Positions 22,507-29,397 of a stretch of 29,740 nucleotides of DNA are shown piece after piece. The stretch is taken from NCBI GenBank assembly GCA_910579595.1, contig CAJTVM010000029.1, positions 1 to 29,740 of the forward strand, written 5' to 3'. A model generated the notes under the pieces. That model saw nothing but the letters and a program-made list of their open reading frames with translations, made no database searches and had not been told where the DNA came from. Position 1 is the first letter of the stretch; each line of letters starts with the position of its first letter. Source of the stretch: an uncultured Oscillospiraceae bacterium (GTDB lineage Bacteria > Bacillota > Clostridia > Oscillospirales > Oscillospiraceae). The position numbers and the translations under genes are program-made.

Positions 22507-23853
22507 ATGAAATCCATCCGCATCGGCTCCGGCGCCGGGTACGCCGGCGACCGCCTGGAGCCTTCCCTGGAACTCATCGAAAAGGGCAATCTGGACTACA
22601 TCAGCTACGAGTGCCTGGCCGAGCGCACCATTGCCATCGGCCAGCAGGCCAAGCTCAAGGACCCCGGCAAAGGCTATAACGGCCTGCTGGAGTACCGCAT
22701 GGAGAAGGCCCTGCCCCTGTGCTGGGAGCACAAGGTGAAGCTCATCACCAACATGGGCTCCGCCAACCCCCAGGCCGCCGCCGCCAAGTGCGTGGAAATT
22801 GCCCGCAAGCACGGCCTCACCGGCATGAAGATCGCCTGCGTCACCGGCGACGACCTGCTGCCCGTGATTGATAAGTACATGGACACCGAGGTGTGGGAGA
22901 CCCACGAGCCCCTGTCCAAGCTCCCTGGCGAGATCGTGTCCGCCAACGCCTATATGGGCGTGGAGGGCATCCTCAAGGCGCTGGAGCAGGGTGCGGACGT
23001 GGTGATTACCGGTCGCGTGGCCGACCCGGCCATCTTCATGGCCCCCGCCATCCATGAGTTCGGCTGGTCCCTGGAGGACTGGGATAAGCTGGGCAAGGGT
23101 ACCATCATGGGCCATCTGCTGGAGTGCGGCGGACAGGTCACCGGCGGCTATTTCGCCGAACCGGGCAAGAAGGACGTGCCCGGTGTGGGCCACTTGGGCT
23201 TCCCCATCATCGAGATTGCCGAGGACGGCTCCTTCTTTGTCACCAAGGTGCCCGAGGCGGGCGGCCTGGTGACAGTGGAAACCTGCTCCGAGCAGATCTG
23301 CTACGAGATCCACGACCCCGAGAACTATTTCACCCCCGATGTGGTGGCCGACTGCAAGCAGATCGCCTTCACTGAGGTGGAGAAGGACAAGGTTGTTGTC
23401 ACTGGCGTCACCGGCAAGCCCAAGACTGAGACGTTCAAGTGCTCCATCGGCTACCGGGACTGCTTCATCGGCGACGGCGAAATCAGCTACGGCGGCCCCG
23501 GCTGCCTGGAGCGGGCCAAGCTGGCGCTGGAGATCATGAAGGAGCGGCTGGAACTGGTGGCCCCCGGCCAGTTCGACGAGCTGAAGTTCGATATCATCGG
23601 CTGCAACAGCCTGTACTGGAACCCGGACTACAAATACAATGACGAACCCTCCGAGGTCCGCGTCCGGGTGGCGGGCCGGGCCAAGACGAAGGCCATCGCC
23701 GACCTGGTGCCCAATGAGGTGGAGGCGCTGTACACCAACGGCCCCGCCGGCGGCTGCGGCGCGGTGAAGCGCACCCGGGATATCGTGTCTGTGGCCTCCA
23801 TCCTGGTGAGCCGCTATGATGTGAAGCCCGAAGTGGAAGTATTTGAGGTCTAA
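22507..23853 (+). CDS. AtuA-like protein, main domain (DUF1446)
   Basis: The 448-residue protein matches the DUF1446/AtuA N-terminal family, named from acyclic terpene utilisation in Pseudomonas, although the biochemical activity is not established. It begins with the glycine-rich GSGAGYAGDRLEPS and contains SYECLAERT (about 33-41), ITNMGSANP, VITGRVADPA and the LECGGQVTGGYF segment typical of the family. The start at 22507 follows AAGGAAGCG and avoids an unsupported 17-residue extension. In many aerobic homologues a small C-terminal domain of about 100 residues is fused; here it is the separate next gene. A strict anaerobe is unlikely to degrade terpenes by the Pseudomonas route, so the substrate is open. 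Confidence 0.85.
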   Translation: MKSIRIGSGAGYAGDRLEPSLELIEKGNLDYISYECLAERTIAIGQQAKLKDPGKGYNGLLEYRMEKALPLCWEHKVKLITNMGSANPQAAAAKCVEIARKHGLTGMKIACVTGDDLLPVIDKYMDTEVWETHEPLSKLPGEIVSANAYMGVEGILKALEQGADVVITGRVADPAIFMAPAIHEFGWSLEDWDKLGKGTIMGHLLECGGQVTGGYFAEPGKKDVPGVGHLGFPIIEIAEDGSFFVTKVPEAGGLVTVETCSEQICYEIHDPENYFTPDVVADCKQIAFTEVEKDKVVVTGVTGKPKTETFKCSIGYRDCFIGDGEISYGGPGCLERAKLALEIMKERLELVAPGQFDELKFDIIGCNSLYWNPDYKYNDEPSEVRVRVAGRAKTKAIADLVPNEVEALYTNGPAGGCGAVKRTRDIVSVASILVSRYDVKPEVEVFEV

Positions 23854-23877
23854 GGGACAGAAAGGAGAAACGTCACT

Positions 23878-24177
23878 ATGAAACTCTGGGAAATTGCGCA
23901 CTCCCGCACCGGCGACAAGGGCAACATCTCCAACGTGTCTCTCATCGCCTACGACGCCAAGGATTTTGAAACGATCCGGGAAAAGGTCACCCCCGAGCGG
24001 GTGAAGGAGCACTTCAAAGGCATGGTCCACGGCGAGGTGGTCCGCTATGAGCTGCCCAATATCCACGCGCTGAACTTCGTGATGTACGCCGCCCTGGGCG
24101 GCGGCGTCACCCGCTCCCTGTCCGTGGATATGCACGGCAAGGGCCTGTCCTCCTATCTGTTGGATATGGAGATCTGA
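23878..24177 (+). CDS. AtuA-like protein, small C-terminal domain as a separate gene
   Basis: This 99-residue protein matches the ferredoxin-fold domain usually found at the C-terminus of AtuA-type proteins: it starts LWEIAHSRTGDKGN, followed by SNVSLIAYD and later LPNIHALNFVMYAALGGGVTRS. No cysteine clusters are present, so it is not an electron-transfer ferredoxin. It lies 24 bases after the main AtuA gene with its own AAAGGAGAAAC site, and probably forms a complex with it. It is the last gene before the terminator at 24222. Confidence 0.85.
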   Translation: MKLWEIAHSRTGDKGNISNVSLIAYDAKDFETIREKVTPERVKEHFKGMVHGEVVRYELPNIHALNFVMYAALGGGVTRSLSVDMHGKGLSSYLLDMEI

Positions 24178-24221
24178 TTTTTACTGTCTGCGCCGCCCCC
24201 GGCGGCCTGAAAAAGCATCCG

Positions 24222-24263
24222 AATCCCACCTTTTGGCAAACACCAAAAGGTGGGATTTTCTTT
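24222..24263 (+). terminator. Intrinsic terminator of the CitMHS/AtuA operon
   Basis: A perfect 15-bp stem (AATCCCACCTTTTGG, loop CAAACA) is followed by TTCTTT. The stem begins 44 bases after the last stop codon. About 150 bases without recognisable signals separate it from the convergent glycosyltransferase gene. Confidence 0.92.
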
Positions 24264-24416
24264 AGGGAAGCGGCCCGAAGCACAGTGGCATATCATCCGG
24301 CAGGCAAGCTGGGGCAAACCTCTTGCCGCGCCCCTCCCTTGACCGGCTCTGGTTTCCTTGCGGCCAGCCGTAAAAGGGGCCAATGGCATGGGCTTATTGC
24401 TGGTATATGCCTTCTG

Positions 24417-25496
24417 TCATTCCCCCGCAGCCATGCTCTGGAAAAAGGCCCGGTTGTGCAGAACCGGGGCGGCGTCTGGCTTGAAGGACGCCGCCAGCTC
24501 GTTCATCCGCTCTGCCCGCTCCAGATCGCCCAGGCGGCTGTAGCATACGCACAGCTGGATGCAGGGCAGATAGCCGTAGCAGTCGGGAGAGACGAAGCCG
24601 CCGCGGCGGTCGTCCCGGGCGCAGGTCAGGGCCAGCGAGTACCAGTAGGCAGCCAGGGGGATCTGCTCCCGCTGGAAGAACCAGCGGCCCAGCTCACAGC
24701 ACACCTCGGCCCTGGGGCGGTCGTAGGCGAGGCTGCGCAGCAGGGATTGCAGCGCCCGCTCCGGCCGGTCCGTGCGCTCATAGCAGTAGGCGCAGTGGCA
24801 GCAGGCGTCGATGTTGTTTTCTATCCAGCCCTGGCCCCCGTCCAGGAAACGCTCAAAGACCTGGATGGCCTCCTCATAGCGCTGGTGGTAGTACAGCTCC
24901 CGCCCGTAATAAAACTGCTGGCGGGGATCCAGCTCCACCCCCCGCGCCAGCTGGCTTTCATAGATACGCAGATTTCTGTCCGGATCGGAAGGGCGCAGCT
25001 TGCGGTGGGTGACGGCGAACCCGCCGTATGCCACCCGGCCCACCGGGGTGACCGCCTCGTGCACGGCCCCCTCCCAACGCATACCGGCGTGGTTTTTGAT
25101 GAGCCGCTCCCGGAAATAGGAAAACGTCACGTTTCCTTCCCCGTCAAAGCCCGTGTTGTATTTGGCCATGACCACAGTGACATCCGGATCCAGCGTCTCT
25201 TTCTGCGCCGCAAAGGCCGCTCGGTCCGCGTCCAGAAGCACATCGTCCGCGTCCAGCCACATACAATAGTCCTTCCCCGCCAGGAAGAAGGAATAATTCC
25301 GAGCCGCCGCGAAATCGTCTGCCCAGGTAAAATCATACACCCGGTTGGTAAACTGTTCCGCAATCTCCCTTGTCCGGTCGGTGGAACCGGTGTCTACGAT
25401 GACAATCTCGTCCACCAGGTCCGACACGCTCTCCAGGCAGCGGGCCAGCACGTCCTCCTCATCTTTTACAATCATGCACAGGCTGACTGTGATCAT
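24417..25496 (-). CDS. Family 2 glycosyltransferase with C-terminal TPR-like repeats
   Basis: The 359-residue protein starts with a GT-A domain: SLCMIVKDEEDVLARCLESV (about 5-24), IVIVDTGSTDRT (31-42) and the DxD motif WLDADD with Asp82 and Asp84. From about residue 190 to the end the sequence is helical with TPR-like spacing (FYYGRELYYHQRYEEAIQVF and similar). This GT2-TPR layout occurs in enzymes that glycosylate proteins such as spore-surface collagen-like glycoproteins and some bacteriocins. ATG 25496 has GAGGAGG six bases upstream. It is downstream of two collagen-like genes on the same strand, whose Thr-rich GXX repeats are plausible acceptors. No signal peptide. Confidence 0.85.
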   Translation of the reverse strand: MITVSLCMIVKDEEDVLARCLESVSDLVDEIVIVDTGSTDRTREIAEQFTNRVYDFTWADDFAAARNYSFFLAGKDYCMWLDADDVLLDADRAAFAAQKETLDPDVTVVMAKYNTGFDGEGNVTFSYFRERLIKNHAGMRWEGAVHEAVTPVGRVAYGGFAVTHRKLRPSDPDRNLRIYESQLARGVELDPRQQFYYGRELYYHQRYEEAIQVFERFLDGGQGWIENNIDACCHCAYCYERTDRPERALQSLLRSLAYDRPRAEVCCELGRWFFQREQIPLAAYWYSLALTCARDDRRGGFVSPDCYGYLPCIQLCVCYSRLGDLERAERMNELAASFKPDAAPVLHNRAFFQSMAAGE

Positions 25497-25526
25497 GAAC
25501 ATCCTCCTCAACGATTCAAAGCTGCG

Positions 25527-25556
25527 GGGGCGGCGCCTTAGAGAAAGCGCCGCCCC
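25527..25556 (-). terminator. Intercistronic GC hairpin between collagen-like gene and glycosyltransferase
   Basis: A perfect 10-bp stem GGGGCGGCGC/GCGCCGCCCC with a 10-base loop lies in the 85-base gap. No U-tract follows on the minus strand, so it is more likely an RNA-stability or partial-termination element that lowers expression of the glycosyltransferase relative to the structural genes. Confidence 0.5.
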
Positions 25557-25581
25557 ACAAACGGAGCTGAGGGCGTTCCGG

Positions 25582-26697
25582 TCAGCTCAGCCGGACGATC
25601 ATCAGGGACGCGCCCGCGCCGCCGCTGATCAGCACCGCCACCCCGGCCAGCACAATGGGGTAGAGCTGGAGGGAGATGGTGGCGTTGGCGGGCAGGTTCA
25701 CCTCGATCTCATTTTCGTAGTTGGAGACGGACAGCGCCGGCGCGATGGTAGACGCCGTGTTGTTCACCCCGTTGATGACCAGGCGGCTGCCCATCAGCAG
25801 GGCCACCGTGGTATTCACATGGTAGGAGATGCGGTAGCGCCCCGCTGTGGCCACGGTAAAGACCGTGTTCCCCGCGTTGGGGGCGATGTCCGCCGAAAAC
25901 ACCTGGGCGCTGGGCAGCGGGATGGGCGTGCCGCCCAGGGCTACGGACAGGCTTGCGCCCGCCGTGTTGGCGGCGAAACCCGCCGTCGCCGTGGGGTTGG
26001 GGCCGTCAGGGCCGGTAGGGCCAGTGGCGCCCGTAGCTCCGATTGCGCCAATGGGGCCGGTGGCGCCAATGGGGCCGTCGGCCCCGGTGGCGCCCGCCGC
26101 ACCCGCCGCGCCGTCAGGGCCGGTGGGACCGGTGGCGCCTGTGGCGCCGGTTTCACCGGTGGGACCCGTGGATCCGGTGACGCCTGTGGGGCCGGTAGGG
26201 CCAACCGCGCCGTCCGCGCCTGTGGGACCGTCCGCGCCGGGCAGGCCGTCCGCGCCGGTAGGTCCGACAGGACCCGCAGCGCCGTCAGGGCCGTCCGCGC
26301 CGTCCGCACCGACAGGGCCATCCGCACCGGTGGGGCCGGTGGGGCCGGTCACGCCCGTGGCGGGCCCGGTGGGGCCGGTAGGGCCGGTGGGGCCAATGGG
26401 TCCGGTGAACACCGGCGCGTCCAGCGCCGCGCTCAGCTTCGCACCCAGAAGCAGCTGCTGCTGGGTGATCTCGTCCAGCGTCCGCTGGACGCTTCTGTTG
26501 ACGTCCAAAACGTCCTCGATGCCCGCGCCGCCGCTGAGTCCGGGCAGCGTGCCCAGGACAAATTGCAGCTTTTCGCCTTCGGCATTCAAAATATGGCTCA
26601 GGCTCAGCTCCTCTGCGGCAATGGAGGCAATGATCTCATTGACGCTTCCGTCCCGGGTGAGAGGGGGATCGATGATAGGAAAATTGGGCTGCGACAT
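25582..26697 (-). CDS. Collagen-like (GXX repeat) BclA-type surface protein
   Basis: The 371-residue protein has three parts. Residues 1-98 form a non-collagenous helical head that contains IIASIAAEELSLSHILNAEG and continues to LGTLPG, shared with the two neighbouring proteins. Residues 99-232 are a collagen-like G-X-X tract rich in Thr, Pro, Ala and Asp, with one four-residue interruption at GPAT (111-114). Residues 233-371 form a compact beta-rich C-terminal domain (AGRYRISYHVNTT, GSRLVINGV) like the C1q/TNF-type BclA tip. There is no signal peptide, as usual for spore exosporium proteins made in the mother cell. GAGGAGG precedes the ATG. It is between a second collagen-like gene and a glycosyltransferase gene. 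Confidence 0.88.
   Translation of the reverse strand: MSQPNFPIIDPPLTRDGSVNEIIASIAAEELSLSHILNAEGEKLQFVLGTLPGLSGGAGIEDVLDVNRSVQRTLDEITQQQLLLGAKLSAALDAPVFTGPIGPTGPTGPTGPATGVTGPTGPTGADGPVGADGADGPDGAAGPVGPTGADGLPGADGPTGADGAVGPTGPTGVTGSTGPTGETGATGATGPTGPDGAAGAAGATGADGPIGATGPIGAIGATGATGPTGPDGPNPTATAGFAANTAGASLSVALGGTPIPLPSAQVFSADIAPNAGNTVFTVATAGRYRISYHVNTTVALLMGSRLVINGVNNTASTIAPALSVSNYENEIEVNLPANATISLQLYPIVLAGVAVLISGGAGASLMIVRLS
26002..26403 (-). repeat. GXX-encoding triplet repeat tract of the first collagen-like gene
   Basis: About 134 codons repeat with a nine-base period, Gly at every third codon. Units vary (GPT, GAD, GAT, GAA, GPV), so the DNA is degenerate and not a clean tandem repeat; length polymorphism between strains is likely. 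Confidence 0.9.
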
Positions 26698-26711
26698 ACC
26701 GTTGCACCTCC

Positions 26712-27824
26712 TCAGCTCAGACGGGTGATCATCAGGGAAGCGCCCGCAGAGCCGGGAAGCAGCGTCGCGGCGGACACGATCCCGAACATACGCAGGGATA
26801 CGGTGGTGCCGGCAGCCAGATCCAGCATGATCTCATTGGAAAAATGGCTGAGGGACACCAGCGGCGCAATGGTGGAGGCCGTATTCGCGGTCCCGTTGAT
26901 GACCAGGGCAGTCCCGCTGGCCAGGGCGGCGGTGGTATTCACCTCGTAGGACAGGCGGTAGCGCCCGGCGGTGTTGACGGTAAACACCGTATTGGCGGCG
27001 TTGACCGTGATGTCGGCGGGAAGCACCTGGGCGTCCGGCAGCGGAACCAGGACCCCGCCCAATACCACCGCCAGCACAGTCCCGCTGGTGTTGGCCGCAA
27101 AGCTGGAGGTGGCCGTGACGTTGATGCCGGTGGGGCCGGTGGCACCTGTGGCGCCCGTGGCGCCTGTGGCCCCGGTCGCGCCTGTAGCCCCGGTGGCGCC
27201 TGTCGCGCCCGCAGCCCCGGTGGCGCCTGTCGCGCCCGCCGCGCCCGTGGCCCCCGTGGGGCCGGTGGGACCGGCGGCGCCCGCAGCGCCCGTCGCGCCT
27301 GTCGCGCCCGCAGCACCCGCCGCACCTGTGGCACCGGTGGGGCCGGTAACTCCAGTGGCGCCAATGGCACCGTCAGCGCCGGTAGGTCCAGTGGGGCCGG
27401 TAGCGCCCGTAGCCCCGGTGGCGCCCGTCGCGCCCGTAGCCCCGGTGGCACCGGTGGGACCAGCAGGACCGGTGGGACCGCCGGCAGGGCCGGTGGCGCC
27501 GGTGGGGCCGGTAGGACCGGTGGCCCCCTGCATCTGGGACGCCTCCAAAGCGCCCTGCATCTTCGCCCTCAGAAAGAGCTGGTTCTGGACGGTGGCCTCC
27601 AACAGATCGCGTACGCTTTCGTTGGCGGCCAGCACGTCGCTGACAGTGGCCGGGGGGCCGCTGAGACCGGGCAGAGTGCCCAGGATATATTGAAGCTTTT
27701 CGCCTTCGGCATTCAAAATGTGGCTGAGACCCAGTTCCTCCATGGCGATGGAGGACAGGATCTGATTGACTGCGTCTTCCCGGTCAATCGGGGGATCGAC
27801 AACGGGAAAGCTGGGCATAGACAT
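26712..27824 (-). CDS. Collagen-like (GXX repeat) BclA-type surface protein
   Basis: The 370-residue protein parallels its downstream neighbour: a head (residues 1-99) with ILSSIAMEELGLSHILNAEG, a G-X-X tract (100-227) dominated by GAT and GPT triplets with one interruption at GPAG (112-115), and a C-terminal domain (228-370) with AGRYRLSYEVNTT and a near-identical ending GASLMITRLS. The strong likeness suggests tandem duplication followed by divergence of the repeat composition. I start at MSMPSF (27824), with AAAGGAG eight bases upstream, rejecting an eight-residue extension. It is the first gene of the minus-strand unit, 14 bases upstream of the next. Confidence 0.88.
   Translation of the reverse strand: MSMPSFPVVDPPIDREDAVNQILSSIAMEELGLSHILNAEGEKLQYILGTLPGLSGPPATVSDVLAANESVRDLLEATVQNQLFLRAKMQGALEASQMQGATGPTGPTGATGPAGGPTGPAGPTGATGATGATGATGATGATGPTGPTGADGAIGATGVTGPTGATGAAGAAGATGATGAAGAAGPTGPTGATGAAGATGATGAAGATGATGATGATGATGATGATGATGPTGINVTATSSFAANTSGTVLAVVLGGVLVPLPDAQVLPADITVNAANTVFTVNTAGRYRLSYEVNTTAALASGTALVINGTANTASTIAPLVSLSHFSNEIMLDLAAGTTVSLRMFGIVSAATLLPGSAGASLMITRLS
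27144..27527 (-). repeat. GXX-encoding triplet repeat tract of the second collagen-like gene
   Basis: About 128 codons with Gly at every third position; GAT units predominate, giving long near-perfect nine-base periodicity that is more homogeneous than in the neighbouring gene. Slippage variation is likely. Confidence 0.9.
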
Positions 27825-28065
27825 GGACAAAACTCCTTTCCATTCCATACGGCGCCAGACCGCTCGTCTGGCCGGACGTCCCGGCCCCGGCAGGCGCCTG
27901 GCATATCATATGTGCCCGCAGCCCGACAGGTTCCGGCCTTCGACATTCTCCAACAGGACGCTGGGCGCATAAAATAGACTGGCGGCGCGGAGGGCGCGCC
28001 GTACATCTGCCGCTTCCCGTCCCAAAGGAACGTCTTGGAACGGCAATTGATTGGAGCAGTAAGCT
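27825..28065. promoter_or_regulatory. Divergent intergenic region of the surface-protein cluster
   Basis: The 241 bases separate two divergent surface-protein genes. Two places match the sporulation sigma-K -10 form CATA-N3-TA: CATATCATA at 27902-27910, which fits on both strands and on the minus strand has an AC about 17 bases upstream, and CATAAAATA at 27968-27976 on the plus strand, for which no well-spaced -35 is seen. No strong sigma-A promoter was found. A late mother-cell promoter would suit exosporium proteins, but the short motifs make this tentative. Confidence 0.35.
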
Positions 28066-28890
28066 ATGTCTATGCCTTCTTTTCCCCCCTGCGGGGCCGA
28101 TATGACAAAAGATGAGGCGCTTACAATGATCATTGCCTCCATTGCCATGGAGGAGCTGGCTCTCAGCCACATCGTCAACGCTGAGGGTGAAAAGCTGCAA
28201 TATATTTTGGGCACGCTCCCGGGGAGCCGCAAGCCCTGCGCCAGCACCCAGGAGATTCTGGCGGTCAACCAGAGTGCGGCAGCTCTGCTGGACACCGTGA
28301 TGCAAAGTCAGATGCTGCTGAAAGGAAAGCTGGAAAAAGCATTAGAGGCCGGTGGCCGCAAGCCCGCGCCGGAGCCGCCCTGTCCCCCGGGCCGTCCGTG
28401 TGAGCCGCCCTGCCCGCCGGACCGCCTGTGTGAACCGCCTTGCGGCGGCGCGTCCTGCTGCCGGGCAAACGCCCTGCGTCTGATCAGCCCGTGTGAGGGG
28501 TTCTCCTGGAACAACGGCTTTTTGCTGTCCTGGAAGTGCCAGGGGCAGCAGGGAGGCGGCATTCGCTTGAACGGGGAAAATCCCGCGCTGGTGGAGCTGG
28601 ATCCCGGAAGGATCTATGTGCTGGATTATACCATCAACGTCCGCGGCCCCTATTGCGGTGACAGCGCGGGGGCCGTCTTTGTCCGGTTCACACCTTGCGA
28701 TGCCTTTCAGGAGATCCTGCCCCTCTATTTTTCTGTAAAATACCTGGGGGGCGCCCCCTTGACGCTGCACTACTCCACCATGCTTTTCCCGCAGGCCCAT
28801 CCCGCGCCCTGTGCCGACCTCTCCCTGCTTCTGAATTATGAGGGCGGCCTTTTCGTTGAGCAGGCGTCTCTCGGCATCTATGAGATTTAG
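28066..28890 (+). CDS. Cys/Pro-rich surface protein sharing the collagen-like proteins' head domain
   Basis: The 274-residue protein starts MSMPSFP and has the same head as the two collagen-like proteins, with IIASIAMEELALSHIVNAEG followed by EKLQYILGTLPG (about 22-53). In place of a GXX tract it has a linker (about 99-132) with a ten-residue repeat of the form EPPCPPxRxC, present twice and then partially as EPPC, followed by CC. The C-terminal 135 residues are predicted beta-rich with more Cys (for example 143, 157 and in YCGDS), and I do not recognise a family. The many Cys suggest disulfide cross-linking at the spore surface. The start has GGAG nine bases upstream. It is transcribed divergently from the collagen-like genes. 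Confidence 0.75.
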   Translation: MSMPSFPPCGADMTKDEALTMIIASIAMEELALSHIVNAEGEKLQYILGTLPGSRKPCASTQEILAVNQSAAALLDTVMQSQMLLKGKLEKALEAGGRKPAPEPPCPPGRPCEPPCPPDRLCEPPCGGASCCRANALRLISPCEGFSWNNGFLLSWKCQGQQGGGIRLNGENPALVELDPGRIYVLDYTINVRGPYCGDSAGAVFVRFTPCDAFQEILPLYFSVKYLGGAPLTLHYSTMLFPQAHPAPCADLSLLLNYEGGLFVEQASLGIYEI

Positions 28891-28989
28891 GGATCGGTTT
28901 GCCCCGTTTGATTTTGCTCCAGGCGTATGGCGTTCAAACTCGAAAAGCCGGTAACCCTTGAAGTGTAAGGGCTACAGGCAAAAAACAAC

Positions 28990-29036
28990 CCTGCCCCATC
29001 CGAACAACTGGCGGCAATTTGTTCAGATGGGGCAGG
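28990..29036. terminator. Strong hairpin upstream of the leuA promoter
   Basis: An 11-bp stem CCTGCCCCATC/GATGGGGCAGG is extended after one mismatch by GAACAA/TTGTTC. On the plus strand it could end the upstream gene but is followed by CTGTCTGG without a U-tract. On the minus strand it is followed by GTTGTTTTTTG, a proper terminator tail, which would only matter for transcripts coming from the leuA side. It shields leuA from upstream transcription at least by folding. Confidence 0.55.
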
Positions 29037-29062
29037 CTGTCTGGCAAATGGACAAAAGATAC

Positions 29063-29091
29063 TTGACAAGCAGGGGGGCTTTGGATATAAT
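29063..29091 (+). promoter_or_regulatory. Consensus sigma-A promoter of leuA
   Basis: A perfect TTGACA (29063-29068), 17-base spacer and perfect TATAAT (29086-29091). It is the strongest promoter in the window, as expected for a gene controlled downstream by antitermination. Confidence 0.93.
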
Positions 29092-29099
29092 AAATGCCA

Positions 29100-29363
29100 G
29101 TAAAAGGCGCGGATGGGAAGAAGACATGAGGTTTTCCCCCTCAGAGAGCCGGTGGTTGGTGCAAACCGGTGGGGGATCCTGTGTGCATACTGGCCCCGGA
29201 GCCGCCGGCTTGAACCGTAAACGGTAGGGCCGGACGGGTGGCCCCGTTACAGGTCGTGGCCTTGTTGGAGGCCGGGAGCGCGTACCGGGCAACCGTGCGC
29301 GGAATTAGGGTGGTACCGCGTAGTGTTTTATTACGCCCCTGACTGAACGTCGGGGGCGTTTTG
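29100..29363 (+). promoter_or_regulatory. T-box riboswitch of the leucine biosynthesis gene
   Basis: The leader between promoter and leuA has T-box hallmarks: a stem I region with AGAGAGCCGGTGGTTGG and GTGCAAACCGG (about 29136-29167), and the T-box sequence AGGGTGGTACCGCG at 29307-29320, whose TGGT can pair with the ACCA end of an uncharged tRNA. It ends in an intrinsic terminator. T-boxes turn on amino-acid genes when the matching tRNA is uncharged; leuA downstream implies leucyl-tRNA. I could not securely assign the specifier codon. Confidence 0.93.
29333..29363 (+). terminator. T-box-controlled terminator before leuA
   Basis: ACGCCCC pairs with GGGGCGT, extended by GAC/GTC around a TGAAC loop, and is followed by TTTTG. 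The T-box sequence at 29307-29320 can pair with the 5' side to form the competing antiterminator. Confidence 0.92.
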
Positions 29364-29397
29364 TTATCCCCCGCACATTCCAAAGGAGGAAGCAGCC

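Noticed and set aside
26002..27527. CRISPR-like or minisatellite array
   Set aside because: The periodicity is nine bases and in frame with Gly-X-X coding; there are no spacers and no cas genes.
25345..27977. Long plus-strand open frames (up to 534 residues, with VAP or GAG repeats) across the collagen-like genes
   Set aside because: They are antisense shadows of the GXX repeats: the periodic GC-rich triplets remove stop codons in all frames. No ribosome binding sites and no recognisable folds.
28960..28980. CCCTT/AAGGG small inverted repeat as a phage attachment core
   Set aside because: Only five base pairs, no integrase or duplicated copy in the window.
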